Under the pieces are notes generated by a model, which saw only the letters and a program-made list of their open reading frames with translations, made no database searches and had not been told where the DNA came from. A DNA stretch of 7,240 nt from positions 1-7,240 of the forward strand of contig PMKB01000303.1 of assembly GCA_003157595.1 (NCBI GenBank). The letters are read 5' to 3'. This DNA comes from Solirubrobacterales bacterium. Lineage in GTDB: Bacteria; Actinomycetota; Thermoleophilia; Solirubrobacterales; Solirubrobacteraceae. The position numbers and the translations under genes were made by a program. Shown here piece by piece: positions 1 through 5,543 of this stretch; the stretch's first letter is position 1; each line of letters starts with the position of its first letter.

Positions 1-2
1 TC

Positions 3-146
3 TACGCGTCGCCGACCGGCATCGCCAAGCATTGGCAGGAGACGCCGAGCTGGTCGGAGATGTCCTCTGGCGCCGCCCCGGCGTGGATCGCCAAGGCCAC
101 GGTCACCACACTGCACAACGGCACAGTCGTCCAAGCACTGAGCTAA
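3..146 (+). CDS. C-terminal end of an unrecognised protein (5' end outside window)
   Basis: An open frame enters from the left edge and stops at a TAA (144-146), giving 47 residues that begin YASPTG and end in LHNGTVVQALS. Third codon positions are overwhelmingly G or C, as in the clear genes of this window, and the segment has four tryptophans and a balanced amino-acid mix. Both argue for real coding over a shadow. The end alternates hydrophobic and polar residues (ATVTTLHNGTVVQ), which suggests a closing beta strand of an extracellular or enzyme domain. No family is recognised and the visible part is too short to assign a role. A strong hairpin follows 17 bases after the stop, consistent with the end of a transcription unit. 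An overlapping frame starting at 32 is less protein-like. Confidence 0.55.
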   Translation, partial: YASPTGIAKHWQETPSWSEMSSGAAPAWIAKATVTTLHNGTVVQALS

Positions 147-163
147 GACCTCCAACACGAACA

Positions 164-189
164 CCCAGGCCTCCAGCGCGGGGCCTGGG
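164..189 (+). terminator. Strong GC hairpin, probable terminator of the gene ending at 146
   Basis: CCCAGGCC (164-171) is matched perfectly by GGCCTGGG (182-189). The stem extends inward by a T-G wobble and a C-G pair, leaving a six-base loop. No T-run follows, which is common for terminators in high-GC actinobacteria. Its place just after the stop of the truncated gene supports a terminator role. Confidence 0.55.
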
Positions 190-428
190 CACAGACCTCA
201 CGCCGTGTGCGTCGTTGCCCGAAATGGGGCAGCATCGAAGTCACGCGCAAACAACGCGCCGGACGTACTGCACGTGGCGCGACGGCAACCTTCACGGATA
301 GTCGAACAGCTGGGACGATCGCGTCGGCTGGACGTCTGGCCGACAGGACGCCATAGCGTCACCATGCTCATCATGGGGGCCCTAGGCCAACGCGGCGCCA
401 CGCTTGCGGAATGCGCCACCAGGAACAC
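190..428. other. Stretch with no convincing gene
   Basis: Several short open frames cross this stretch on both strands (for example 205-432 plus and 198-443 minus). None has a recognisable domain, a signal peptide, a good ribosome-binding site or a protein-like composition. I see no tRNA, repeat array or mobile-element end. It may be decayed coding sequence or a long intergenic region. Confidence 0.4.
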
Positions 429-456
429 TTGACGCGGGCCCACCTATGGCTAGCGT
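429..456 (+). promoter_or_regulatory. Candidate housekeeping promoter for the small secreted protein
   Basis: TTGACG (429-434) resembles a -35 hexamer. TAGCGT (451-456) fits the loose actinobacterial -10 pattern TAnnnT, with a 16-base spacer. Transcription would start near 463 and give a leader of about 50 bases before the ATG at 516. This rests on motif match only. Confidence 0.4.
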
Positions 457-502
457 GATGCAATTGCAGCCCGAGCGTAGTGGTACGTGGGAACCCAGAC
501 GC

Positions 503-509
503 GAGGAGG
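503..509 (+). promoter_or_regulatory. Ribosome-binding site fixing the start at 516
   Basis: GAGGAGG is an almost ideal Shine-Dalgarno sequence, six bases before the ATG at 516. It lies downstream of the alternative in-frame GTG at 480, so it selects the internal ATG, which is also where the signal peptide begins. Confidence 0.75.
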
Positions 510-515
510 CGAGCG

Positions 516-743
516 ATGGTCCGCGCGAAGCTCATTATCACCGCAACGCTGCTTGCTGTGCCGGCGATAGGCGCCGTTCCGGTGCCGGCGTCGGCATTCC
601 AGAACGGGCAGCGTTGCAAGGTCGCTGACGACGCCCAGTATGAGAGGCACGGCTTCGTATGCGTCAAGACAAACGGCGCCGAACACCGGCTCGCAGTGAT
701 CGTGGCCGAACCGGCGATACGCCCCTTACGGCACTCCGGCTAG
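516..743 (+). CDS. Small secreted two-cysteine protein
   Basis: This encodes a 75-residue protein. Residues 1-27 form a classic signal peptide: a short basic start (MVRAK), a hydrophobic stretch (about 6-21) and an ASA cleavage site at 25-27. The mature part would be about 48 residues starting FQNGQ. It has two cysteines, C34 and C49, in the pattern NGQRC, then a tyrosine, then HGFVCVK. This resembles the short C-x(about 15)-C modules often seen in actinobacterial exported proteins, where the pair probably forms a disulfide; that resemblance is recalled, not searched. The tail after HRLAVIV looks less ordered and could reflect an old frameshift. It stands alone with its own promoter candidate and is convergent with the propeller gene (832-1911). 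The start is fixed by GAGGAGG at 503-509. Function unknown. Confidence 0.65.
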   Translation: MVRAKLIITATLLAVPAIGAVPVPASAFQNGQRCKVADDAQYERHGFVCVKTNGAEHRLAVIVAEPAIRPLRHSG

Positions 744-831
744 CCCGCGCCTGGGCACCACCATCTTTGCCGACGGCTGCCGCTTGGCGCTATGCGCAGC
801 AGTCGCGCGGTCGACGCGGTCTTGAGAGTCG

Positions 832-1911
832 CTACTCGTTCCAGCTCGCGTTTGCGCCGTGCGGCACGAGCACCGTCGGCTTGCCACCGCGCCAGGGCGC
901 GCTCACAACCGAGGTCGGATCGCCCTCGAAGCCCTTCGTCAGCAGGACCTCGCTGCCGTCGCGCGAGATGCTGTCGGGAGCACTGAATTCGTTCAGAAGC
1001 TGACGTAGAACAACGGTCTTGCCGCCCAGCGTAACGGCCCACGAGGAGCTCTGGTCGGTTCCGCTGAAGCCGCAGAGCAGATGCTGTCCATTGGCCGAGA
1101 AGGCAACCGGCTCCAGACCGCTGGCGAGCGGATCGACCTTCATGTGCGTGAGCTGCCGGAGTGCGGTGCCGTTCGAGTCGATCGACCAGAGCTGGTTGAT
1201 CGGCGCGAACACCTTCCCGCGCGAGGTGGTGCGGGCGAAGACGATGTAGTTGGGTCCCCAGGCCGGAGCGGAGATGACCCAACCGTGCGTGAGCTGCCGC
1301 GTCCCTTTCCCCGTCGGCGAGGTCGTGAAGAGGTTGACCGGCGCGGTCAGGAGCTGCGAGGAGCCGAGCGCGTAGACGACGTCGTCGGAGGAGTTCGGCG
1401 CGAAGCTCGCGCCATCAATGACGCCGCTCGCGATCGTCGCGACCGAGCCGCCGTCGGCCGCGATCACGAGCAGCGGACCTTTGTCGTTGAGGCCGTGGGG
1501 GCAGCTTGCGAGGATCAGCTTCGAGTCCGTCGACCAGCCGTCGATGTCGAGAAAGCCGCCGCAGTGGTAGAGCTTCACCGCCGCGACGCCGCCGCTCGCC
1601 GGGTACAGGAGCAGCTCGGAGGTTGCGTTGTCGGCCGGCGGCAGCGACTCCACGACTGCCACCCGGGCGCCATCCGGCGCGACCGTCGCAAACGTGCCGG
1701 GCCCGAGCCTGCGCACGTCGCTGCCGTTCAGATTCGCGACCTCAACACTGCTGTTGAGCGAGTTCGAACTCTTGATCCAGCTAACTACGGCCGCCGGGTT
1801 TGCAGACGCGGCACTCGCGTGCACGGCGATCCCCACGACCAACGCACCCGACGCGAGCACCGCACCCAGCGTCACGAGCCGCCGCTTCGCTGCCGTGTCG
1901 ATTGGCTTCAT
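832..1911 (-). CDS. Exported TolB-like beta-propeller protein
   Basis: This encodes a 359-residue protein. It starts MKPIDTAAKRR with a basic N-terminus, a hydrophobic core (about 12-30) and an ASAASA cleavage region ending near residue 37, so it should be exported. The rest is a series of TolB/WD40-like beta-propeller (PD40-type) blades. Examples are GSDVRRLGPGTF...VAPDGARVAVV (63-87), TRQLTHG...PAWGPNYIVFA (204-226), LRQLTHM...AFSANGQHLLC (251-280), a block with SRDGSEVLLT (316-325), and a closing ASWNE. Such propellers usually bind proteins or ligands outside the membrane; no catalytic motif is visible. The frame stays open upstream to 2226, but that extension is low-complexity and Arg-rich and lacks the signal peptide, so the ATG at 1911 is preferred. 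The ribosome-binding region is unusual: a run of nine G lies 10 bases before the start. The gene appears monocistronic. Confidence 0.82.
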   Translation of the reverse strand: MKPIDTAAKRRLVTLGAVLASGALVVGIAVHASAASANPAAVVSWIKSSNSLNSSVEVANLNGSDVRRLGPGTFATVAPDGARVAVVESLPPADNATSELLLYPASGGVAAVKLYHCGGFLDIDGWSTDSKLILASCPHGLNDKGPLLVIAADGGSVATIASGVIDGASFAPNSSDDVVYALGSSQLLTAPVNLFTTSPTGKGTRQLTHGWVISAPAWGPNYIVFARTTSRGKVFAPINQLWSIDSNGTALRQLTHMKVDPLASGLEPVAFSANGQHLLCGFSGTDQSSSWAVTLGGKTVVLRQLLNEFSAPDSISRDGSEVLLTKGFEGDPTSVVSAPWRGGKPTVLVPHGANASWNE

Positions 1912-1921
1912 TCGCGTTTCG

Positions 1922-1930
1922 CCCCCCCCC
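1922..1930 (-). repeat. G9 homopolymer at the ribosome-binding position of the propeller gene
   Basis: Nine consecutive C on the plus strand (G on the coding strand) lie 10 bases upstream of the ATG at 1911. No other Shine-Dalgarno-like sequence is seen there, so the G run may act as a weak ribosome-binding site. Tracts of this length can slip during replication, which would change the site or its spacing. Confidence 0.5.
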
Positions 1931-1948
1931 GTCGTCGACGTCGCAGCG

Positions 1949-1954
1949 ATGCTA
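1949..1954 (-). promoter_or_regulatory. Possible -10 element for the propeller gene
   Basis: On the minus strand TAGCAT fits the TAnnnT -10 pattern, about 37 bases before the start codon. No good -35 is present at the expected distance, so this is weak. Confidence 0.2.
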
Positions 1955-2019
1955 ACCGGTCTCCCCCCGCTGGAGCGACCGCCAGCAACGCGACCCAGGC
2001 AGGTCACGAACGGGCGCCG

Positions 2020-2042
2020 AGCTGTCGATCGACAAGCTGTCG
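2020..2042. promoter_or_regulatory. Palindrome plus direct repeat, candidate operator
   Basis: TGTCGATCGACA (2023-2034) is a perfect 12-bp palindrome. AGCTGTCG occurs at 2020-2027 and again at 2035-2042, so a third copy of the TGTCG half-site sits in register beside the palindrome. It lies about 110 bases upstream of the propeller start and just before the PIN fragment, a common place for a dimeric repressor or antitoxin to bind. No regulator is identified. Confidence 0.35.
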
Positions 2043-2113
2043 CAAATCCTGAAAACAGTCGCCACCCCGGCCCGTCGCCCGCTGCTGCCCTGCGCGAGTT
2101 GGAGCAGTCGCGG

Positions 2114-2317
2114 GCCTGTTGTCCTTTGCTAGCGGGCATCGCGATCACGCCACTCACGGCAGCGATCGCTGAAAGAGCGCCGGCCGCTCGTGTGAAGCAC
2201 AGCCGACTGCGCCTTCCTGATGCCATCGTCGTGGCCTGCGCCGAAGAACTTGACGGCGAGCTCCTCAGCTACGACCAACGCCTCGCCCATATCGCGCAGC
2301 AGGGCAATCGACCTTGA
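2114..2317 (+). pseudogene. C-terminal remnant of a PIN-domain (VapC-like) toxin
   Basis: The frame ending at TGA 2315-2317 carries the conserved C-terminal half of a PIN-domain ribonuclease. A helix reads PLTAAIAERAPAAR, followed by RLRLPDAIVVACA with the acidic residue of the LPDA motif, then LLSYDQRLA with the final conserved Asp. These are hallmarks of VapC-type toxins, which cleave RNA using a cluster of acidic residues. The N-terminal half, including the first catalytic Asp of the usual hydrophobic-Asp-Ser/Thr strand, is absent: the upstream part of this open frame (through about 1950-2110) does not resemble a PIN domain, and no start with a ribosome-binding site is seen. No antitoxin gene is visible beside it. 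It is best read as a truncated, inactive relic; its upstream open frame is only the antisense of the propeller gene. Confidence 0.6.
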
Positions 2318-2339
2318 GAACTGAGCAGTCCAACGGAGT

Positions 2340-2364
2340 GGTGCTTCGCGCGACCAGAAGCACC
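2340..2364 (+). terminator. Hairpin after the PIN remnant
   Basis: GGTGCTTC (2340-2347) pairs perfectly with GAAGCACC (2357-2364) around a nine-base loop, 22 bases after the PIN stop and before the ATPase gene. No long T-run follows. It is a plausible terminator of the old toxin unit, or a leader structure if transcription continues into the ATPase. Confidence 0.45.
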
Positions 2365-2376
2365 TTGCGTTCGGGG

Positions 2377-2412
2377 CCGTGAGCGTTTGTCCGTGAGCGC
2401 TACCGTGCGGGC
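2377..2412 (+). promoter_or_regulatory. Direct repeats and possible leaderless promoter before the ATPase
   Basis: CCGTGAGCG occurs at 2377-2385 and 2391-2399, with a partial CCGTG at 2403-2407. TACCGT (2401-2406) fits a TAnnnT -10 element. Its expected transcription start would fall at about 2413, which is the GTG start itself, suggesting leaderless initiation. The -35 region is weak. The repeats could bind a regulator. Confidence 0.3.
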
Positions 2413-3204
2413 GTGGCGAAGCGCGCGATCCGGCGGTTTGGGCCAGGGCCGTATGTCCTGGGGTTCGCCCGCGATCAAGCGCTCTGGGGGGAGGGATTCC
2501 CGTTCGATCTGCCCGCGCTCTCAGCGATCGAGCAGTTGCGTGTTGACGTCCCGGTGACGCTGTTGGCCGGCGAAAACGGTGCCGGCAAGTCGACGATCCT
2601 GGAATTGGTAGCCGAGGCCATCGGGTTTGCCGCCCAGGGTGGCGAACTTGAGCGGTCGGGGGAGCTGCCAGCAGTGCCGCGGACCGTTCTCGGCGGAGCG
2701 CTGGCACCCGTGCTGTCATCGCATAAGCCACGCAATGGCTACTACCTGCGGGCAGAGAGCTTCTTCAACGTGGCGGAGTTTGTCGACAGCGGCGATCGCT
2801 ACGCACCCGACATCTCGCTCTACGGCAACGTCCCGCTACACCGCCAGTCTCACGGCGAGTCGTTCCTCGCGCTCGCAGCAAACCGCTTCGGCGGCGAGAG
2901 CGTATATCTCTTGGACGAGCCTGAGGCCGCGCTGTCAGTGACCGGTGCGCTCGCGCTGCTGGCCGTGATCGTGCGCGCCGCACGCGCGGGCGCACAGTTC
3001 CTGATCGCGACACACTCGCCGATCCTGCTTGCCTGTCCAGACGCCCGCATCATCGAGCTCAACGACACCGGCATCAGACCCCGAGCCTACGACGACCTCG
3101 ACGCCGTGCGTCTCACAAGGGGCTTCCTCGATGCGCCCGAGCGTTACGTGCACGCAGCGCTCGAAGACCTAGATACACCCTGGCCTTCGGTGCCGCCCGC
3201 TTGA
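2413..3204 (+). CDS. ABC-like predicted ATPase of the COG3910 type
   Basis: This encodes a 263-residue soluble ATPase. The Walker A loop is GENGAGKST (53-61). A family-typical LRAESFFN segment follows at about 112-119. The signature-like SHGES is at 146-150, next to NRFGG. Walker B is YLLDEPEA (165-172), with the catalytic Glu, and the switch histidine lies in ATHSPIL (199-205). The end has LTRGFLDAPERY (234-245). This order and length match the stand-alone COG3910/AAA_21 group, related to SMC/RecF-like ABC ATPases but without a long coiled coil. The cellular role of this group is not settled; no transporter or nuclease partner is adjacent. The GTG at 2413 is the first possible start after the in-frame TGA at 2380-2382; no Shine-Dalgarno is seen, in line with leaderless translation. 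The gene is followed 80 bases later by the sigma-factor gene, apparently independent. Confidence 0.88.
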   Translation: MAKRAIRRFGPGPYVLGFARDQALWGEGFPFDLPALSAIEQLRVDVPVTLLAGENGAGKSTILELVAEAIGFAAQGGELERSGELPAVPRTVLGGALAPVLSSHKPRNGYYLRAESFFNVAEFVDSGDRYAPDISLYGNVPLHRQSHGESFLALAANRFGGESVYLLDEPEAALSVTGALALLAVIVRAARAGAQFLIATHSPILLACPDARIIELNDTGIRPRAYDDLDAVRLTRGFLDAPERYVHAALEDLDTPWPSVPPA

Positions 3205-3245
3205 TCGACTGCTTGCCGCAGGCTGGTCCACTTTGGCCGATTTGT

Positions 3246-3270
3246 TGTCACAAACGCGATGCGGCGCGTC
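3246..3270 (+). promoter_or_regulatory. Possible ECF-type promoter before the sigma gene
   Basis: TGTCACA (3246-3252) followed by CGTC (3267-3270) resembles the promoter type recalled for some ECF sigma factors (ECF41/SigJ-like). The 14-base spacer is shorter than the usual 16 or so. TTTGT/ACAAA (3241-3245 and 3250-3254) also form a small inverted repeat around it. If used, the leader would be under 10 bases. It may reflect autoregulation by the sigma factor encoded just downstream. Confidence 0.25.
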
Positions 3271-3284
3271 AATGTGTGTTGTAG

Positions 3285-3833
3285 ATGCCTGAGTTGGAGC
3301 ACGCCGAGGTGGTCGCTCGTGTCGCGCGCGGGGATGATGTTGCGTTCTCGGTGTTGTACAGGGCGTATCTGCCGTTGGTGCTGCGCTGGGCGCTGCGCGC
3401 GACCGGGGATCGAGAGGTGGCCGCAGATCTGACCGCGGAGGTGTTCGCGGCTGCGCTGCTGGCCTCTCGCCGCTACCGCCCTGAGGCTGGGCCGGTGGCT
3501 GCGTGGCTGTTCGGGATCGCGCACAACAAGTTGCGGGAGAGTCGCCGCCGGCGGCGGGTTGAGGACTCCGCGAGACGCAGGCTGGGTCTTGAGCCTGTCG
3601 CGCTGACCGATGCGGATCTGGAACGGGTCGATGAGCTGGTCGGGATGGACGAGCGGCTGCAGGCGCTGATCGCCGACTTGCCTTCAGAGCAGCGAGACGC
3701 ACTCATCGGACGGGTCATCGATGAGCGCTCCTACGGCGAGATCGCCGCCGAGCTGCAGTGCTCGGAGTCGGTCGTGCGACAGCGCGTCAGCCGCGGTCTG
3801 CGGGCTTTGAGGTCAGAGATGGAGGGGAAATGA
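3285..3833 (+). CDS. RNA polymerase sigma factor, ECF type
   Basis: This encodes a 182-residue sigma-70 family protein with only regions 2 and 4, the ECF layout. Region 2 spans about 17-90: DDVAFSVLYRAYLPLVLRWA, the ADLTAEVF core-binding part (47-54) and AAWLFGIAHNKLRESRRRRR, the -10 recognition end. Region 4 spans about 123-178: LPSEQRDALIGRVIDERSY, then the helix-turn-helix YGEIAAELQCSESVVRQRVS that reads the -35. A Pro/Ala/Asp-rich linker joins them. It directs RNA polymerase to a special promoter set, usually in response to envelope signals. A TAG stops the frame immediately before the ATG at 3285, so no longer form exists. No Shine-Dalgarno is visible. The stop overlaps the next gene in ATGA, so the two are translationally coupled and the neighbour is the likely regulator. 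Confidence 0.93.
   Translation: MPELEHAEVVARVARGDDVAFSVLYRAYLPLVLRWALRATGDREVAADLTAEVFAAALLASRRYRPEAGPVAAWLFGIAHNKLRESRRRRRVEDSARRRLGLEPVALTDADLERVDELVGMDERLQALIADLPSEQRDALIGRVIDERSYGEIAAELQCSESVVRQRVSRGLRALRSEMEGK
3821..3827 (+). promoter_or_regulatory. Ribosome-binding site of the sigma partner, inside the sigma gene
   Basis: GGAGGGG lies a few bases before the ATG at 3830 and still within the last codons of the sigma gene. It supports the ATG at 3830 over the in-frame upstream start at 3758, which would overlap the sigma region-4 coding sequence by 76 bases. Confidence 0.6.
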
Positions 3834-5302
3834 GCGACTACTTCGATCAGGTCGAGCAGGGGATGCGTGAGGCGGTCCGCCGTCGCGCGCACCTGCCGTG
3901 GTATGCCCGCAGCCCCAGGATCCGCCGTGGCCGCGCGCTGGTTGTCGTGCTGGCCGCGCTGGTTGTCGCGACCCCGGCCGTTGGCGCTGTCACGAACTGG
4001 TTTGGGATCGGCGCCCCGGACCACTTCCCAGCGCAGTCCCCGACGCTGAACGATGGTCGGGCGCTGCCGCGCACCAGTCAGCTGCTGGCGCTTCGGGTGC
4101 CCGATCCTGCCGGTGGCCCGCCGTGGGGGATGCGGCTCGTGCGCAGCACGCGCGGGGAGACCTGCATCCAGCTCGGCCGCGTCGAGAACGGCAGGATCGG
4201 CTCGCTCGGCATCGACGGCGCCTGGCACAACGACGGCCTTCTGCACCCGTTTCCGATCACGACGATCGACGATTACTGCGCAGCGACCGATGCGGCCGGC
4301 AACGCGTTTGAGAACGTCGGGGAGAGCGCGTTCGCCAACGCCTACCCCGCGACTGGGACCAGCCGCTCGCAGGCTGGTGTCTGCGAGCTTGGGTGCCCCG
4401 GGGCGAGCATGCGGATCGTCTTCATGGGGCTCCTCGGGCCTGACGCCACACGCATCACCTATCGAGCGCCGGACGGGTCCCTTCGCACCGAGAAGACCAG
4501 CGTCGGCGACGGCGCCTACCTGCTCGTCTTCCCGCTGGACGACCGGAATTGCAGCCTCTACTCACAGGGACCGTACGGCGGAAACTCGGGCTGCGCGCCC
4601 GGGGACACTGGCTCAAGCCCGGAGGAGGGGATCGGCGCGATCACAGCTATCAGCTACCGCGACGGGCACGTCTGCTCCCTGCACCCATCGCGGAAGCTCC
4701 TCGCCGCTAACCGAGCCTTCAAGGCATCGGCAGCCAGCTACCTGCGCGCTCATCCAAGTCTCGCCCGCCATCTGCAGCATCCAAGCGCTCGGCAGGAGGC
4801 GGTCATCGAGTCTTTGCGCAAGCGGCTGCTGGCCTCCGAGCACCTCACACCGGCCGACCTGTTGATGCTTACGGGGCTCGCAAGATGCCCGCGCGTCGGC
4901 TACGTCGCCGAGAAGGAGAAGCCGCTCACGCGCGGCGAGGTCGCAACACCAATCAGCGCCAAGGTGCTGCCAGCGACCCAAGCTTGGGCGGGAGTGGTCC
5001 GGGTGGACATCACGTTCATCGCCCGCCAGCCGGTCACCACCACCAGCAGCTGGTATGAGTTCTACATCGCGGGCCCGTCTTGCCCAGGAGGCGGAAGCGG
5101 GGTTGGTGGTCAGATCGGGGTCGGAAACATCCGTGCCGGCCAGCAGATCCACTATCAGGCGCTTCCGGCCGACTGCAAAGGCGTCTACCACGGGCTGATC
5201 GGCTACATGCAAGACAGCGAGGCGGCGAACGTAACGGGCGGCGTCATACCAGGCAAAGACGGCTCAATCCTCGTCGGCCGGGTCAGCTTCACCATCCACT
5301 GA
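3830..5302 (+). CDS. Single-pass membrane protein paired with the ECF sigma factor, putative regulator
   Basis: This encodes a 490-residue protein. The N-terminal 34 residues (MSDYFDQVEQGMREAVRRRA, HLPWYAR, IRRGR) are basic and probably cytoplasmic. One membrane helix follows (about 35-54, RALVVVLAALVVATPAVGAV), and about 435 residues lie outside. The outer part carries ten cysteines (112, 150, 185, 189, 241, 255, 282, 353, 418, 449), an even number that suggests disulfides. The segment TCIQLGRVENGRIGSLGIDG (111-130), followed by NDGLLHP and DDYC, resembles a paralogous family I recall beside ECF sigma genes in Solirubrobacterales. The position behind the sigma gene (ATGA overlap) suggests an anti-sigma or signal-sensing role, but the zinc-finger anti-sigma motif (His-x3-Cys-x2-Cys) is absent and the inner segment is very short. 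It could instead be an effector controlled by the sigma factor. Confidence 0.82.
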   Translation: MSDYFDQVEQGMREAVRRRAHLPWYARSPRIRRGRALVVVLAALVVATPAVGAVTNWFGIGAPDHFPAQSPTLNDGRALPRTSQLLALRVPDPAGGPPWGMRLVRSTRGETCIQLGRVENGRIGSLGIDGAWHNDGLLHPFPITTIDDYCAATDAAGNAFENVGESAFANAYPATGTSRSQAGVCELGCPGASMRIVFMGLLGPDATRITYRAPDGSLRTEKTSVGDGAYLLVFPLDDRNCSLYSQGPYGGNSGCAPGDTGSSPEEGIGAITAISYRDGHVCSLHPSRKLLAANRAFKASAASYLRAHPSLARHLQHPSARQEAVIESLRKRLLASEHLTPADLLMLTGLARCPRVGYVAEKEKPLTRGEVATPISAKVLPATQAWAGVVRVDITFIARQPVTTTSSWYEFYIAGPSCPGGGSGVGGQIGVGNIRAGQQIHYQALPADCKGVYHGLIGYMQDSEAANVTGGVIPGKDGSILVGRVSFTIH

Positions 5303-5543
5303 GGTAACTGCTCAGGTCTGGACTTGTGAACCGCCCCTAGGGGTCGGAGTGCACGGCCGCATCTCGCGCTGGGCGACACGTCGGCCCGTTCCGAAATCAG
5401 GGGAGTCGAGTGGCAGCGCCCCGGGCGAGCAGGCGTCGCCCTTCGCGCTGTCAGCGCAGGTGTATTCGGACGACGATGGTACGCCGGATTGCGCCTTGGG
5501 TCGTGGCCGCGTCAGCCGGAGGTCGGCCGCTCGGTCCCTCAAT
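5303..5543. other. Convergent intergenic region with small inverted repeats
   Basis: The sigma operon and the minus-strand lipoprotein operon end facing each other here. Open frames crossing the region (for example 5312-5542 minus and part of a long plus frame from 5349) have no recognisable protein features. A 10-bp palindrome CCCCTAGGGG lies at 5334-5343; it has no room for a loop and no T-run. Confidence 0.5.
5423..5457. terminator. Paired small hairpins, possible bidirectional terminator
   Basis: GGGCGA (5423-5428) pairs with TCGCCC (5436-5441) over a seven-base loop. Directly after it, GCGCTG (5445-5450) and CAGCGC (5452-5457) form a near-perfect palindrome around one T. They sit between two convergent operons, about 120 bases after the plus-strand stop and 90 bases beyond the minus-strand stop. 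No T-runs are present, so this is tentative. Confidence 0.3.

Noticed and set aside
205..432. 75-residue plus-strand frame in the left intergenic stretch
   Set aside because: No ribosome-binding site, no domain and atypical composition; equally long frames exist on the other strand.
740..1282. 180-residue minus-strand open frame overlapping the propeller gene
   Set aside because: Different frame from the propeller coding sequence, Arg-rich and without recognisable motifs.
1081..2052. 323-residue plus-strand open frame opposite the propeller gene
   Set aside because: Extremely Arg-rich with no domain; it is the antisense of a well-supported exported propeller protein, a usual artefact in GC-rich DNA.
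2129..2731. 200-residue minus-strand frame across the ATPase start
   Set aside because: Overlaps the PIN relic and the Walker A region of the ATPase in antisense; low-complexity Arg/Pro-rich.
3169..3702. 177-residue minus-strand frame opposite the sigma gene
   Set aside because: Antisense shadow of clear ECF sigma region 2 coding sequence.
4053..4865. 270-residue plus-strand frame within the sigma partner gene
   Set aside because: Arg/Ser/Thr-rich out-of-frame shadow; the partner frame has a membrane helix, regularly placed cysteines and the ATGA overlap.
5334..5343. CCCCTAGGGG palindrome as a terminator
   Set aside because: No loop is possible and no T-run follows; probably chance or a minor protein-binding site.
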